DNA from: Aplidium turbinatum
Lineage: Eukaryota; Chordata; Ascidiacea; Aplousobranchia; Polyclinidae
DNA length: 64,000 bases
Direction: 5' to 3'
NCBI GenBank assembly: GCA_918807975.1
Contig: OU964923.1
Location: forward strand, 28,377,235 to 28,441,234
A program made the translations under genes and the position numbers. Positions 45,005 to 56,406 of the stretch are shown one piece after another. Under the pieces are notes generated by a model that ran no database searches, was not told the DNA's origin, and saw nothing but the letters and a program-made list of their open reading frames with translations. Position 1 is the stretch's first letter, and the number at the start of each line of letters is the position of its first letter.

Positions 45005-45880
45005 GCCCACATGCAGTGGCGTATGCAGAGGGGGCATTGGTCCATGCTCCCTCCCCCTTTAAATTGTTTTTTCAACGTTGTTGTGATTATGCAATGCACA
45101 CATGTTACTGTTTAAGAGCAATCTTGGGAAACAGGGCCGTATTCACCTCATTCAGAGGGGCGTGACTGTTTTAAAGGCCCACTCATTTCAGTTTGTTGAA
45201 TGTTTTACTGTATTTGAAATGAAAAAAAAAGTAAATACTGCTACAGAAGCTCGATATTTAATAGCTTTCATTAGGCTACCTGAGGCTATATCTATCGCTT
45301 CCTAAAACCCGGTTAGGGGGTCCATCTATATTCAAATTTAGTTGGTAAGCTATAGCGCTTTTCGGCTATTTGAAATTTAAAATGTGACTATACCGCTACA
45401 AAAACTCGACAGTTCATAGATTAGGTTGCATCCATCGAGTTTTGTATTGATGATTATTATTTAAAACAACTATTTTAAATCAGCAAAACCGGTAAATTTA
45501 TGCTATTTTGTTAAAATGTATAGGCCTGCCCTATAGCCTAATAAGATTAATAGGCTACTACCCTCTTGCCTTCTTCGAAAATGTCTTTCAACAGGTGATA
45601 GCACATAAGACTTGTCCAACAAATGCTCGTAAAACGGCGAAGATGTTCGATGTTGGCAGCCATAAGCGTTGACAGGGATTATCAAGCGTGTGCGTTTGTA
45701 CCCGACATCATTTTAATAATTCAAAAACTTTTTAGAGGGAGGAGGCTTGCTATTGCATAGGCTACGGAAGGAAACTTCACAACGCTAAATTTTCTGGAGC
45801 CACCTTGTTGAAATATTTTGCACTCAACCCAGTGTCTTATTTTTCAAGACAAACACTGGGTCATTCTTTTCCCTGTTTTT
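45005..45880. other. no gene recognised; a hAT end near 45014
   Basis: GCAGTGGCGTATGCAGAGGGGGC at 45013 resembles a hAT MITE end, but no inverted partner or duplication was found. The rest is AT-rich without coding signal. Confidence 0.35.
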
Positions 45881-45884
45881 AGTT

Positions 45885-46160
45885 TGGTTTTGAATCTTTA
45901 TCCTCGGGCTGACAAAGCCTTGATAGATTATTCCTGGTAGTTTCGCATACTTTTAGAGGCTCTTTACGCAGGGCCGGTTATCGAGATTGGCAGAGTGAAG
46001 TTTTCTGATAGTTGAAGTCTTGCCGCGGGTGAATTATTCCATTCATTTGGTGCTGCTGAATGGAGAGCAGTTCTGAAATACGTTGCTCAAGCGCACACCC
46101 CGAGAGTCGAAGCAGCGCCGCGTGATTTTGAGCCGGGCGCCTAACCACTGAGCTAAGGGA
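45885..46160 (-). repeat. tRNA-derived SINE family B, best copy
   Basis: The minus strand starts with a tRNA-like head: box A TTAGCTCAGTGG (46145-46156) and box B GCTTCGACTC (46104-46113). The body contains 'cttgagcaacgtatttcag' and ends 'gataaagattcaaaacc'. Related partial copies lie at 169-310, 26095-26330 and 32115-32345. Confidence 0.75.
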
Positions 46161-46479
46161 AGGATTTTATGATCAACTAAATCAAACGGTGCTAGCCTAC
46201 GGTATATCATTCATTGCTTGATATTCACAAGCACTGACATAATGAGAGAAATTGTGCATTATTTTAAAAGAATCAGTGCAAGCAACACGTATTCGCTTTG
46301 TAGCGCTCTGCGGCTTATGTGTTTTTCCAATGTTTTGTTACCGTCATGAAACCTGTTTAGGACTTTGTGTCGCTCAGATATGTGGTACGCTAGCTGGAAA
46401 TTCCCCAAGCTTCAAACATTTGTTCAATTTTGTGCATTTGTGAAGAAAGGGGCGTTCTTCCCGGCTATCAGCACAAGGC

Positions 46480-46740
46480 TGAGCACTCACTAGTACAGCG
46501 AGCAGTTGCGATTCGCTAACCATAACGGTGTAGCTTCCACGCTAGCCATTCAGACCATCCAATCAACAATATGTTTCTCGGCAGCCGATTTGTAGCAAGA
46601 ATTGACAGCGACAGACACGTGTTTCGCCCATGAGACTGGGCTCATCAGTATCGCACCGTATTCTAGCCACAAATTTATTCGACCACCGCTTTACCAGTCA
46701 GTTTAACTGCGACAGACACAGAGAGAAAAACGGCACAACT
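46480..46740 (-). repeat. hammerhead-bearing repeat, second copy
   Basis: Shares modules with 24480-24840, one of them inverted: 'ggctagcgtggaagctacacc' (minus strand) and 'tttctcggcagccgatttgtagcaagaa'. It contains the well-conserved hammerhead at 46608-46654. Confidence 0.65.
46608..46654 (-). ncRNA. hammerhead ribozyme, type I, short stem III
   Basis: A self-cleaving RNA motif. The minus strand reads in order: stem I GCGATA; core CTGATGAG; stem II CCCA with loop GTCTCA and TGGG; core CGAAAC; ACGT; cleavage triplet GTC; stem I return TGTCGC. GCGATA pairs fully with TGTCGC (one U-G wobble). Stem III is the short AC/GT pair around ACGT, the form that works best as a dimer in satellite and Penelope-like elements. 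All core nucleotides are in place. Cleavage is inferred, not shown. Confidence 0.78.
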
Positions 46741-46901
46741 AATAAGAAAAGGTTCTTTTGATAAGAGGTTCTTTTGATGGAAAATCATTTTGATCATAAC
46801 GTTGTCATGAAGTTTTCATAAGCTTAGCAAGTGTTGCCGAGTAAAGTTCTCCAGTAGCCTAAAGTTTTTTTTTGGTAAAGATTTTCAGTTGACTGTCACT
46901 G

Positions 46902-47370
46902 CAGTGGCGTAGCCAGAAATTTTGAAAGGTTTTTTTTATGGCGTTTTTCGCTTTCATGAACAGGCGTCATCAGCGACGGGGGGGCTGGGAGGCCTCCCCC
47001 AGAAAATTTTGAAAAATTACTTTGAATTTGGTGCATTCTGAGAGTATTTTCAACAAAAATGTGGGTATGAATATTCCTGTAAAATGGTGCTGTCCGGTGG
47101 CATAGAAAAAGGATAAGATAATGTTTTCTTCGGGATTTTTCGGAAATAAAGCTACAAGTCTGTATGTTTTTTGTTGCTAATTCCTGGCTGAGATATTTGA
47201 ATGTTTGGCAAAGGCAAAACTCGCTCTTTTAATGCAGCTTCGTTTAAAATTAGGCAAACTTTGTTTTAGAGACATAGAGGCTGAAAGCATCATTCTCAAT
47301 ATCGTGACGTCACACGCGTGCCAAAGGGGGGGTTGCAACCCCCAACCCTCCCCCCCTGGCTACCCAACTG
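46902..47370. mobile_element. hAT MITE (CAGTGGCGTAGCC family)
   Basis: Starts CAGTGGCGTAGCCAGAAATT and ends near TGGCTACCCAACTG, with ACTGTCA repeated on both sides. Its interior (AAATATCTCAGCCAGG, CACGCGTG, GTGACGTCAC words) matches 61182-61590 in reverse orientation. Confidence 0.75.
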
Positions 47371-48051
47371 ACTGTCAGTCATGACACAGTCAATTCTCAG
47401 TATGCCATTCGTTACTCAGTAGACTATGTTCTATAAGCATTCGGCATTCAGCTTTTTATTTGAATTCAATTATGGCTTCTTTTGGCTCGTTCTCTCAGTA
47501 GCCCATGCAGTAGGCCTACGTCAATTTCATTTCTATCGACCGTTTAGTTCTTTTTTGTTGGAATCTAAGCCATGGCTCCAGATCGGTTGTGGTGATGAAC
47601 CTATGATTTGGATTACGTTTGATTCTATTTAAATTCAAGATGGTTGCAACCTTTTAAGTTATGTGGTGTGTGAAGAACTTACTGGAGTTACTGCTACAAT
47701 AAAATTATGATCTGAACAGCCATTGAGCAAATTGCAAACCAAGTGTAGGCTATGTTTAAAGCCTGCTGAAAAAAAGCGAACACTCAAAAAATGGTCACAT
47801 TACGTCACTAATGTAATGGTTTTCTTCAAGCAGTTACAAAGTCATTTTCAACTAACCACCTAGTCAGATAATGGATAATACAGAATAGTGTCTTCAACTT
47901 TGTTTTTTGCTAGATTGTTGGTTAAGCAGTTCTTAAATTGCTCCTGCCTGACTTAAACAAAGTGTTAACTTTTCAGCTTATGAATTACTTCGTGGAAAAC
48001 ATGCTGCCTTTAGATGTTGTGGAATGTGATAGTTTAAGTAAGAGATGGTTA
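47371..48051. other. AT-rich DNA without recognised feature
   Basis: No coding signal or repeat end seen. Confidence 0.4.
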
Positions 48052-48751
48052 GGGGAGGATGAGGTAAGTTGAGCCACTTTTTACTTAAACGCTTCTACTA
48101 AGAAAACCGCTTGGTTTACAATAAAAGTGAAAGTGGCAGCATAATGGTTGATGCTTTGGCCTTAATTTAACAAAAAAAATTTTTTCATAAGAATATTAAA
48201 AAAAACATGTTTTAAATATTACGTCATTTTGGCTCAACTTACCTACCCCACGTAGTAAGTTGAGCCGGGGTGTGAGGAAAGTTGAGCCACTCGTTTTTGT
48301 TCAATAACAAAAGCTGTAGCGATGGTAACCTACATTATAAAATGCTATGCAATACATATGTTCACGAAATTATTGCCCAGATATTTGTCCCGAATTGTAA
48401 CATGGACTGTGACGCAATGGTGACGTCATCATTGCGATGCACTGTCATGCTTGAGCGACAATCTCTCATTGTTTTTTCTCTATTCACTAACTCGTGTTTT
48501 GCTGCTTGGCGATAACGTGGTTCGGCCTTTTACGATGTGATAAATCTATCGGACGGACGTATTAGTGTGTGCAGTGACTATTCCACATCACAATTGAAGC
48601 CGTCTCTTTTTGACAATATACAAGCTTAACTCAACACATGTGAAACCTGAGTCGAAAGTTAGAAAGAAGACAAGTTGGGTAGCAGTTAATACATAGCTGC
48701 TACCAGGAAGAAAGAACAACATGTAAAAGGATAAATTTATTTTGTTGTGAC

Positions 48752-49019
48752 CAGGGTCGGATTTAGCTGATGGGGGCCCGGGGCACTTTTAGATCGGGGG
48801 GCTCCCCTGCAAAATTTTTTTTCAAGCCTACGGCGCGAACAACCACCTCTGCGTCTACAGTAGCATCAATCCAGCATTGCACAGCATTTTGCAGAAACTT
48901 CAAAGGCTGAAAGGAAGAAAAAAATAACACAAAATCACATTTTTTCCACGTAGGGGGGCCCTTCAAAAGTCGGGGGGCTCGGAGCACCTGCCCCCTCTTC
49001 CCCCCTAAATCCGGGCCTG
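48752..49019. mobile_element. hAT MITE (CAGGG-CGGATTTA family)
   Basis: Exact 8-bp duplication GTTGTGAC at 48744-48751 and 49020-49027. Ends CAGGGTCGGATTTAGC and TAAATCCGGGCCTG. 268 bp, non-coding; its ends resemble those of the hAT at 55074-62538. Confidence 0.9.
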
Positions 49020-49210
49020 GTTGTGACTGTTCGACTGTGAAATTGCGCACTTCCCAGCCGACAAATCTGCCACTTTTTTGTTGATTAAACGTCAACAGAC
49101 GTTGAATCAATGTAGTACTAGCAGATCGTGTCAACTGACCTGCAGAACACAAAATAAAACGATGAATTATTACACAATCCTGATTAAATAAACCTCCAAA
49201 TGTGAATTTT

Positions 49211-49564
49211 CTAAATCAATTTCCGTTGTCTGTCAGATCTAAACTTATTCCATATGCCACTGATCAAGAGAGCATGGAAACCGGAATTTCTGCTGAAGGC
49301 AGAAAGTTTCTCCAACTGGTGGTGTGAGGAAGCTTTAACGACATCCTCTTTAAGAAAAGCACACTCATCGTCTGCTTTAAAGACAAAGGACAACTTTTCC
49401 TCGGACTTTCCAGGCATTTTTCTTGTTGGCCTCAATTTCTCCATCTTCATTGAAGCATTCGATTTTACCAATGTAATGCACAGGTCGGGTTTTCCCTTGC
49501 ATGTTGCTAGTAGGCTGCAAGTTACACTACAAATAAATTTAAACTTCAATAGACCAATGGACAA
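49211..49564 (-). pseudogene. pogo-type transposon protein, C-terminal fragment
   Basis: The minus strand reads 'MKMEKLRPTRKMPGKSEEKL', 'SFVFKADDECAFLKEDVVK', a lysine-rich linker and acidic tail like those that follow the DDE domain in pogo-type proteins. Short and without catalytic residues; identification is tentative. Confidence 0.4.
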
Positions 49565-50576
49565 ATTATTTTTTCCAGAGATTTAGACTATTAAAGAGTA
49601 AAATACACTTTGTTATCTATTTAATGGCTACATATATCATCACTTAACACTGGCAGCTGAAGTGAGGTAAGTTGAGCAACCGGCTCAACTTACCTGTACA
49701 TCACTGGCTCAACTTACCTCAAGGCCGCCATTAAAAGTTAAACGGGAATTTCTCCAGTCATATATGAGCTAGCAACCTCACTTTAATAGTTTCTGAATAA
49801 GCTAACATTAGTGATTACTGTTGGACATATCAATACTGGTAAATGCCATAGACATTTTGTAAAACTCAAAAAAAAATTTTTTTCAAAAAGTTCAAAAAAC
49901 TTCCTAAAATCACTAAAAACAGTTTTTCTGTCTTTCTACAAGACAAAGACCGATAATCTTTACAGAACAGCTCCATATAAGATAAACGGTCAGGTAGGTG
50001 GCAGTAGAAAGTTGATGCGATTTTTATTTTTCGAGTTACGGGGGGTGGCTCAACTTACCCACTGGCTCAACTTACCTCACCTTCCTACAGTTTGCAACCT
50101 AAAGCAAAAGTGTTTTCCCGAAGAACCTTCACCCGTCAGATTGAAGGAAAGTAAGTAGAGAAGCTTGTGTTTATTTTTAACAGTAAAGAGTTGTTTTGGT
50201 ATTTCAGATTTTGTGTTGATGTCTTTGTATGTGCAGCCTAATGAGATGTGTGTGTTTCGACTGTATTGCAGATTCATGGAAAAAAGAGGAACGGAATTTT
50301 TAAAGACTGTATTCTTTGCGGCGACAACAACAGATGCATGGTCATGTAAAAACAGGTGCTATAAACCAGTAGGCCTAGTGACCTTGATTAAGAACACTAC
50401 GGTAACGGAAACGTCTGCTTTCCCAATCTTGATGCACATTGCACTCATGGTGCATTATTATTAATGTGAAGGCCAACTAAGAGTTTAGTGTAATTATATA
50501 TATGCCTGGTCAATCAACTCTTGATACAATTTTTGAACTTTCTTGGTCTTGTGACTACAGGTCAGCCAGCGAAACA

Positions 50577-50632
50577 GGTCCTTTTTGCATTGATTCAACA
50601 TGTACAGGCGTTGAATCAATGTAAAAAGGACC
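50577..50632. repeat. 56-base hairpin
   Basis: Two 23-base arms (GGTCCTTTTTGCATTG... and its complement) pair with one mismatch around a 10-base loop. Half of one arm (GTTGAATCAATGTA) also occurs at 49098. Confidence 0.7.
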
Positions 50633-50756
50633 AGTTTTGCCTGCCTGAGAGTGACTAAACTGAGAGTGACCTGCTGTGACCTGCCTGCCTGAGAGTGACT
50701 AAACCTTTAAAGTGAAGTAATCTTGTTTTCCCATTTTTTTAGGTCCTACTTAGGCA

Positions 50757-50822
50757 TTTGAGAAAAATGTGAATATTATAGCCTAATATTAACGACGACC
50801 TTTTAAAGTAGCCTACATGTTA
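50757..50822. repeat. single arm of the palindrome family at 41022
   Basis: Matches 'gagaaaaatgtgaa', 'cgacgaccttttaaagta' and 'acatgttaat' of 41022-41085. Confidence 0.65.
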
Positions 50823-52820
50823 ATTCAAACAGAAAAAGAAAATGGTTGGTAGTGGCTAGTAAGGACCTTTGCAATTCTTCCTTGAAACCTTTGTAATTCT
50901 TCTGTTGCATATCGCGATTTCGGGTATTGAACCCTCTTCAGTACAACTTTATCAACAGCATAGTACAGTAATTAGTTAACTACCGTACTTAGGCATGACT
51001 GTGCATTGGATAGATGAAGGCACTTCAAAGGAAGAAGGTTGCATTGGCTTGTCGTCGGCTGATAGGGCGTCATACGCATGATGTTCTTGCAGAAGAAATG
51101 CAAGCCATATACTGGGAGTTCCAGATCGATGGGAAGGTGTCCATGACGACAACTGATGATGGATCCAACTTCGTCAAGGCGTTTAAGTAAGCTTTTAAAC
51201 TGTACGTATGTACATGGTGATAAGTGATGTAACTAACACATTGGTTTAACAACATTGAAGCTTTGTATGATGAAACCGTGACTGAAAGTATGGTAGTAGG
51301 CTACTGTTCCATTTATATTATTTATATTCCATATACTCCAGTAAATATTTTTAAACAGGTCTTTGACTTTTTCAGTGTTTTTCTCAATGGAAGATGCTGA
51401 CGGTGCATGCAGTTCAGCCACAGAAGATGCAGTTCAACCGACATGCATCGCCAGTGTGTTGGAGCAAGATGTTGCCAATGCCAGCATTCTTCCAAGGCAT
51501 GCTCGATGCGCTGCGCCACGCTCTACCTCGTTGCGTCCTCGGATGCAAACAAGGCCTTAGCGTGTGATGTTTATAAGAAACATCATCCGTCTGCATTTGC
51601 AAAAGCACAAGAATTGTGGAGTAAGCAATCAAGGTACAAAACATCTTAAAAAACCCATCATTTAGTTCGCTTGATTGCTGCGTTGAAGCCGAGACTATCT
51701 TGCAACGTCAAATCCTATTTAGGAGCCCGCAGTAGCCGACAACCTCAAAGGAGTTGGGAGTGTTGCTCGTCATCTAGGTGCTTACTAGATGGAACTCCGT
51801 CTATGACGCAATAAGCCGCCTGGTGGCCTTGCTCATGACCGAGAGAAGCGAGCTGGACTGGAGCGTGTTTGTCGGAAGTTGCAACTTCCTGTCTTCATCC
51901 ACGGCAAGCCTTCGCTTACTTTCTAACAAAACGCATCCCTGACAAAACGTTTCTTACTTTCAGCCATTCAATTTTCATCAGCCCTGCTTACAACTTAGAA
52001 GTTATAACATAGTTTATCTTATTTCTAAACAGCTCATTTATTTCTAGCTGACGTCAACTTCTTCGGCGAATATCACCGTGTGATGTCCGGCGAATATCTC
52101 CGTATCTGCCAGGCTTTAGACATTCTCCAGGGTGTCCAAGGCGTATTACGGAGTCTTGCTTCCAACCAATATAATTTGCGCGAACAAATTGACCGGGATC
52201 AGTGATCTTGTGTGACCTGTGAGGAGTTGAGAGTGAAAGTCCTTGAAGGGATGAAGAAACGATTCAACTAGGGACAGTGGAATACCGGGACGACTCACTT
52301 TACTGATTTTTCTTGCAATAGGCCTATGGACAGCTGGAGGGTCACTGAGAAATTCAAAAATTGGCAGAACTGCAAAAGGTTTTTTACTTTTACATCAGTT
52401 TGTTTTTATAAAATTAAACGCTATATTTTGCTTAAAATTTTGAACGCTAGAACGACAACAGAACCTTACTGCAGCAGCGTGAGGCTACCTATTGTTACCA
52501 CTGTAGCGGGAAATCTACCGCTGCATTATTATGACTTGAATAGTGTCAAGTGAGCATGAAAGAACGTATTCCCAAGCATTTATTTTGGCAATACACACGT
52601 GGAGAGCAGGGGCGCCGGAACGATTTTTGACTGGGGGGGCAAGATTACGAAAAAAGGGCATTTTTGTTTACTAAAAGGCCAATTTTTTTTCAAGTTTTAA
52701 GATAAGACATAGCGATAATGCTAATCTATCAGCTCACTATGTATTGAGTAATGATAGCCTACAAGTGTCCGGTATACAAAGAAGGGCATCATGCTATTTT
52801 ATAATGATGTAACCTACTGT

Positions 52821-54465
52821 CAAGCCTTAAAGCAGCCTGCGGCCATGGCCGCTAAGTAGTGCTTGAATGAACCGCCGGTGTTACCTCCTCAATCGGCCAA
52901 GTTTGGCCGCCGGTCTCTCCAATTATTTAATTTCGCAATACAATGATCGTGGATTAACTGTCGAAAACATGCAGTATCAAAGAGTGACGCAAAGTTAGAT
53001 CAGCGCGTCATAATCGCCACTGTTGCATTGTGTGGGGAATATTTGTTATTGATGGAATATCCATCCGCGATCGCCAGCGCTGTAAGTCTTGTTTGTAATT
53101 CCCGTCGTTTATTTTAACAAAGTCTTAATCCGAATTGCTAATTTACATCGTCTGGCAATATTGTCGTTTTTATGTCGATTCGATGTTGTCGGACATTGAA
53201 CCGTTGTTAAAAAGGGGAACAAAGTTAGTTGACATCAATGGGAAAACATTTTTTGATCATATTTTGCAAAAATTATGCTTCTTTTAGTAATGTCTTTTAG
53301 TAATGTACATCATTGAAATAGCTAAAACCTCAATTGCTAAGGCAACAGGATCAGATGTCAGTAGATTTAACAGAAAAAATATTTCGCACTTGCTAGTGCA
53401 TCGTCAGTTCTGATAAAGGGCAGTTAAAGCCTACAAGTAACGTTTTAGCCTAATCATTGAAATACTTATTTTATTACCTTGCCGTCATCGTCAACACATG
53501 TCGAACATAAAATTAATTTGCGTTCTTCTGGTGACTATTTACTAGGTTACCTCGTGATGTTAAAGATGATAACTAGCTTTTTTTTTCCGACGTTTCGTCA
53601 GTCAGCACGACTGACTTTATCAAGGTGGCTAAAACAGGTTAATACAACCTGTTCAGCAACGATGGCACAACACAAAAACATACTGATAAAATGAGTAAAG
53701 TAAAGCAGCAAGAATCAGAATTAAAACACGCAACAAGATACCTAGAGGTTAAACTAAATGCAGTGAATGCCTAAAACCAGTAGGCTACTTCTCCGCCTAC
53801 TGGTTTTAGGCATTCACTGCATTTAGTTTAACCTCTAGGTATCTTGTTGCGTGTTTTAATTCTGATTCTTGCTGCTTTACTTTACTCATTTTATCAGTAT
53901 GTTTTTGTGTTGTGCCATCGTTGCTGAACAGGTTGTATTAACCTGTTTTAGCCACCTTGATAAAGTCAGTCGTGCTGACTGACGAAACGTCGGAAAAAAA
54001 AAGCTAGTTATCATCTTTAACATCACGAGGTAACCTAGTAAATAGTCACCAGAAGAACGCAAATTAATTTTATTACCAAATGCCTGGTGAACAGTCTCTC
54101 TCTGTTTTTACATGTCGAACGTTGTTTTTCGTTGCTAAAAAGAATTCTAGGGGAGTAGCGAACTTTTATAAAATCAGCCACATTGGAGACACTCATGCGA
54201 GTGTCGTTTGAATAGTACTGGATTACAATCCCGATAAAGCAGTTATTGCGTGGTGCAGCGATTCTATTGTAGGACGTCGCCCAGGCCCAGACTTCAACAA
54301 CGCTAAGTGATCATTTTAGCATTGTTGCAAGTTTAATTCTATTTACTTGTGCTATCGTTATTTTTATTTTGTATTTTGGCCTCCAAGCACGCAGATTTGG
54401 CCGCCGAGAAGGAGCTCCCGTTAGGCCACGATGGCTGTCGAAAAAAAAACGAGTTTTAAAGCCTG
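52821..54465. mobile_element. unclassified element inserted in the MITE
   Basis: The edges are defined by comparison with the uninterrupted copy at 4930-5378. TACTGT flanks both sides (52815-52820, 54466-54471). The ends CAAGCCTTAAAG and CTTTAAAGCCTG-like are inverted. Non-coding; it contains the foldback at 53507-54073. Confidence 0.7.
53507..54112. repeat. foldback element with 279-bp arms and hammerhead-like motifs
   Basis: Arms 53507-53785 and 53795-54073 are equal in length and near-perfect reverse complements around a 9-base loop. ACATGTCGAAC flanks the unit (53496-53506 and 54113 onward), which includes about 40 extra bases on the right. In each arm, reading outward, a TTGATAAAG word is followed by a GTCAGTC/GACTGAC stem, then CGAAACGTC, a decayed hammerhead layout like that of Penelope-like terminal repeats. 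Confidence 0.8.
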
Positions 54466-55490
54466 TACTGTGTTGCAAAATTTTGTGCCGTAATTATTAT
54501 TTTGAGGCAAATATGAAAGATTATAATTAGGCTAAAAGCGAATGGCAGAAATTGTTATATTGCAAAATGTGCAGTAGCTTACATGACTTTAAAAGGGCAC
54601 CATTGCCCCCCCTGCCCCTCCATCTGCAGAAAATTTGAGGGCAGGGGGGGCATTCGCCCCCCTGCCCCCCCGCTTCCGGCGCCCCTGGTGGAGAGGTCAA
54701 ATACGCTGCACCTGGGTATGCACAGAGATGGGCAAGATCACCAGTATTGGTGATCTTGAAGATCAAGATCACCAAGCTATGTGATCTTGAAGATCAAGAT
54801 CGTGATTTTGAAGATCAAGATCGTGATCTTGAAGATCAAGATCACTTTCAAGATCACTTTTGTGTAGCCTACTTGAAAAAAGATGAAGTTTTTGATCAAC
54901 GATGTTGCAAAAAATAATTACCATAAGCAGCCTGGGTAAAGGTATATAGTTGGTATTGCTAACTTTTAGTTAACTACTCGATCAATGGCCTAAGAATTGT
55001 AATAAGTTAGTGACTGTTGCTATTAGGCCTATCAATTGCTGACGTAGTTTGCGTAGAACTCCAACGTCACACCCAGGGCCGGATTTAGACCACGAGAGGC
55101 CCTAGGCTATCCCATTTGTGAGGCCCCTCCCTATTTTTGAGCTCAGAATTTCTCTTTAAACAACATCACGTGTCATTGCTTAATGTTAAAAATATGAGTG
55201 CATTAAACTCTTCGTTCTTTTCATTTTCCACATTCATGGGTGCAAATTTTTAATTAAAAGAATAAAAATTTAGTTAAGGCAGTTTTGCTTTTAATTTCTT
55301 TGATCAAACAACCGTTACAATAATTGTAAAGTTTATATACGAGGACATAAGAAATAGTTACAGCCATCAAATAGAATAGGCCAATAGAGTAAGACTAGGC
55401 TACCAATTTTTTTTTTGTAGCTTTCATCCAGGGATATCTACAACTACGGGATTGCTAACTCACGTTTAATGACTCAGCAATTTTGTCATA

Positions 55491-55502
55491 AGCGGGCCGA
55501 CG
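55491..55502. promoter_or_regulatory. subterminal inverted repeat of P element, left
   Basis: AGCGGGCCGACG, 62 bases from the left tip, inverted at 61640-61651, 51 bases from the right tip. In Drosophila P such 11-bp repeats act as transposition enhancers; the role here is inferred. Confidence 0.6.
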
Positions 55503-56406
55503 GTATTTTTGAACTTTGAAGTGTTTCCACAATTCCTTTGCAAGTTTGCAGTGTGCTGACCAGAGAATTCATAACTCTGTGCTTATTAGATTGTCACTGC
55601 AGAATTAGTTTTGTTTCTTGGTTATGATTTAAGTAAAGGGAGTAAATGTAAAGCTTTGTAGTGGTTCTTTGCTTAGATTGGCTGGCTACTAAAATGGTGT
55701 GCTAGGCTAGGGGTTCAGCAGAAGCAATATATGCAAGTTAGGATATAAACTTTCCTGCTAACTAGTCAAAAATTTTAAAAACTTGAGTTTAGGCTATTTA
55801 TAACTATATAGAAACATCTATTTTTGTAATCTGACAATTCAAATAGACTTTCCCCCTTGTCTTTTATGCGGCATTAAATGCCATTAACTTTTTGTATGGT
55901 ACCGTAGCCTACTACTACAACAATCCTATGCCTGCCCTGCATGTACTAATCGTAGGCTACTCTGCAAAGTTGATGGCAGGTTGCATCAGTACATGCTCAC
56001 ACTATGGGGTTATTAGGCTTACCAGTACCAACATTGTTGCTGATTCTCACCAGCTACGGTACGTTGATAATCAAGTGGCTAGGCAAGTTTCACTGAAGGT
56101 GCTGACCTGATCACAAGTTTGATTCATGGCAGTAGGTATCACTTGTTTTTATGAATGAGCAGACAGGAAAGGCCAGTTCAGCTTCTGGAGTAGGCCTGGT
56201 TAAACTAGACTTCAAGAATTTTGTGTGGCAGTCACCAGTAAAGTGAAACTGTCACTTTACTAAAATTACCGGTAGCCAGTAAAAATATTTCATGACAGCC
56301 TACCTTAAAAATATTTACACTGCTTGTACCATTATCGATCCATGTATATTGCTTTCAGCTAAATTGCAGTGTTAAGTTTCTATCTGTATTTAATGTAAAC
56401 TGAAAG

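Larger units (their letters stand above)
48052..50084 (-). mobile_element. pogo-type transposon with GTAAGTTGAGCC ends
   Basis: TA-flanked (48050-48051, 50085-50086). Inverted ends GGGGAGGATGAGGTAAGTTG and its near complement. The word GTAAGTTGAGCC or GGCTCAACTTACC occurs at least eight times, in both orientations, clustered at 48062-48290 and 49666-50078. The minus strand at 49564-49211 resembles the tail of pogo-like proteins. A hAT MITE sits inside at 48752-49019. Confidence 0.7.
50271..52290 (+). pseudogene. decayed hAT transposase
   Basis: Blocks on the plus strand in family order: 'FFAATTTDAWSCKNRCYKPVG' without its last residue (50300), 'RKKVALACRRLIGRHTHDVLA' less its end and 'SMTTTDDGSNFVKAFK' (51015-51188), 'CATLYLVASSDANKAL' and 'AFAKAQELWSKQSR' (51513-51635), 'TRWNSVYDAISRLVALLM' (51780-51840), and 'ALDILQGVQGVLRSLASNQ' (52110-52175). 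These match the catalytic Asp regions and insertion domain of hAT transposases. The blocks are separated by shifts, stops and possible introns, and by a hairpin at 50577-50632. The C-terminal dimerisation region was not found. Confidence 0.7.
52607..54687. mobile_element. hAT MITE (CAGGGGCGCC family), split by an insertion
   Basis: Exact 8-bp duplication GTGGAGAG at 52599-52606 and 54688-54695. The outer parts match 4930-5378 in reverse orientation ('ttcgcttttagcctaattata', 'agcattatcgctat'). The match is broken between 52820 and 54466 by another element. Confidence 0.93.
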
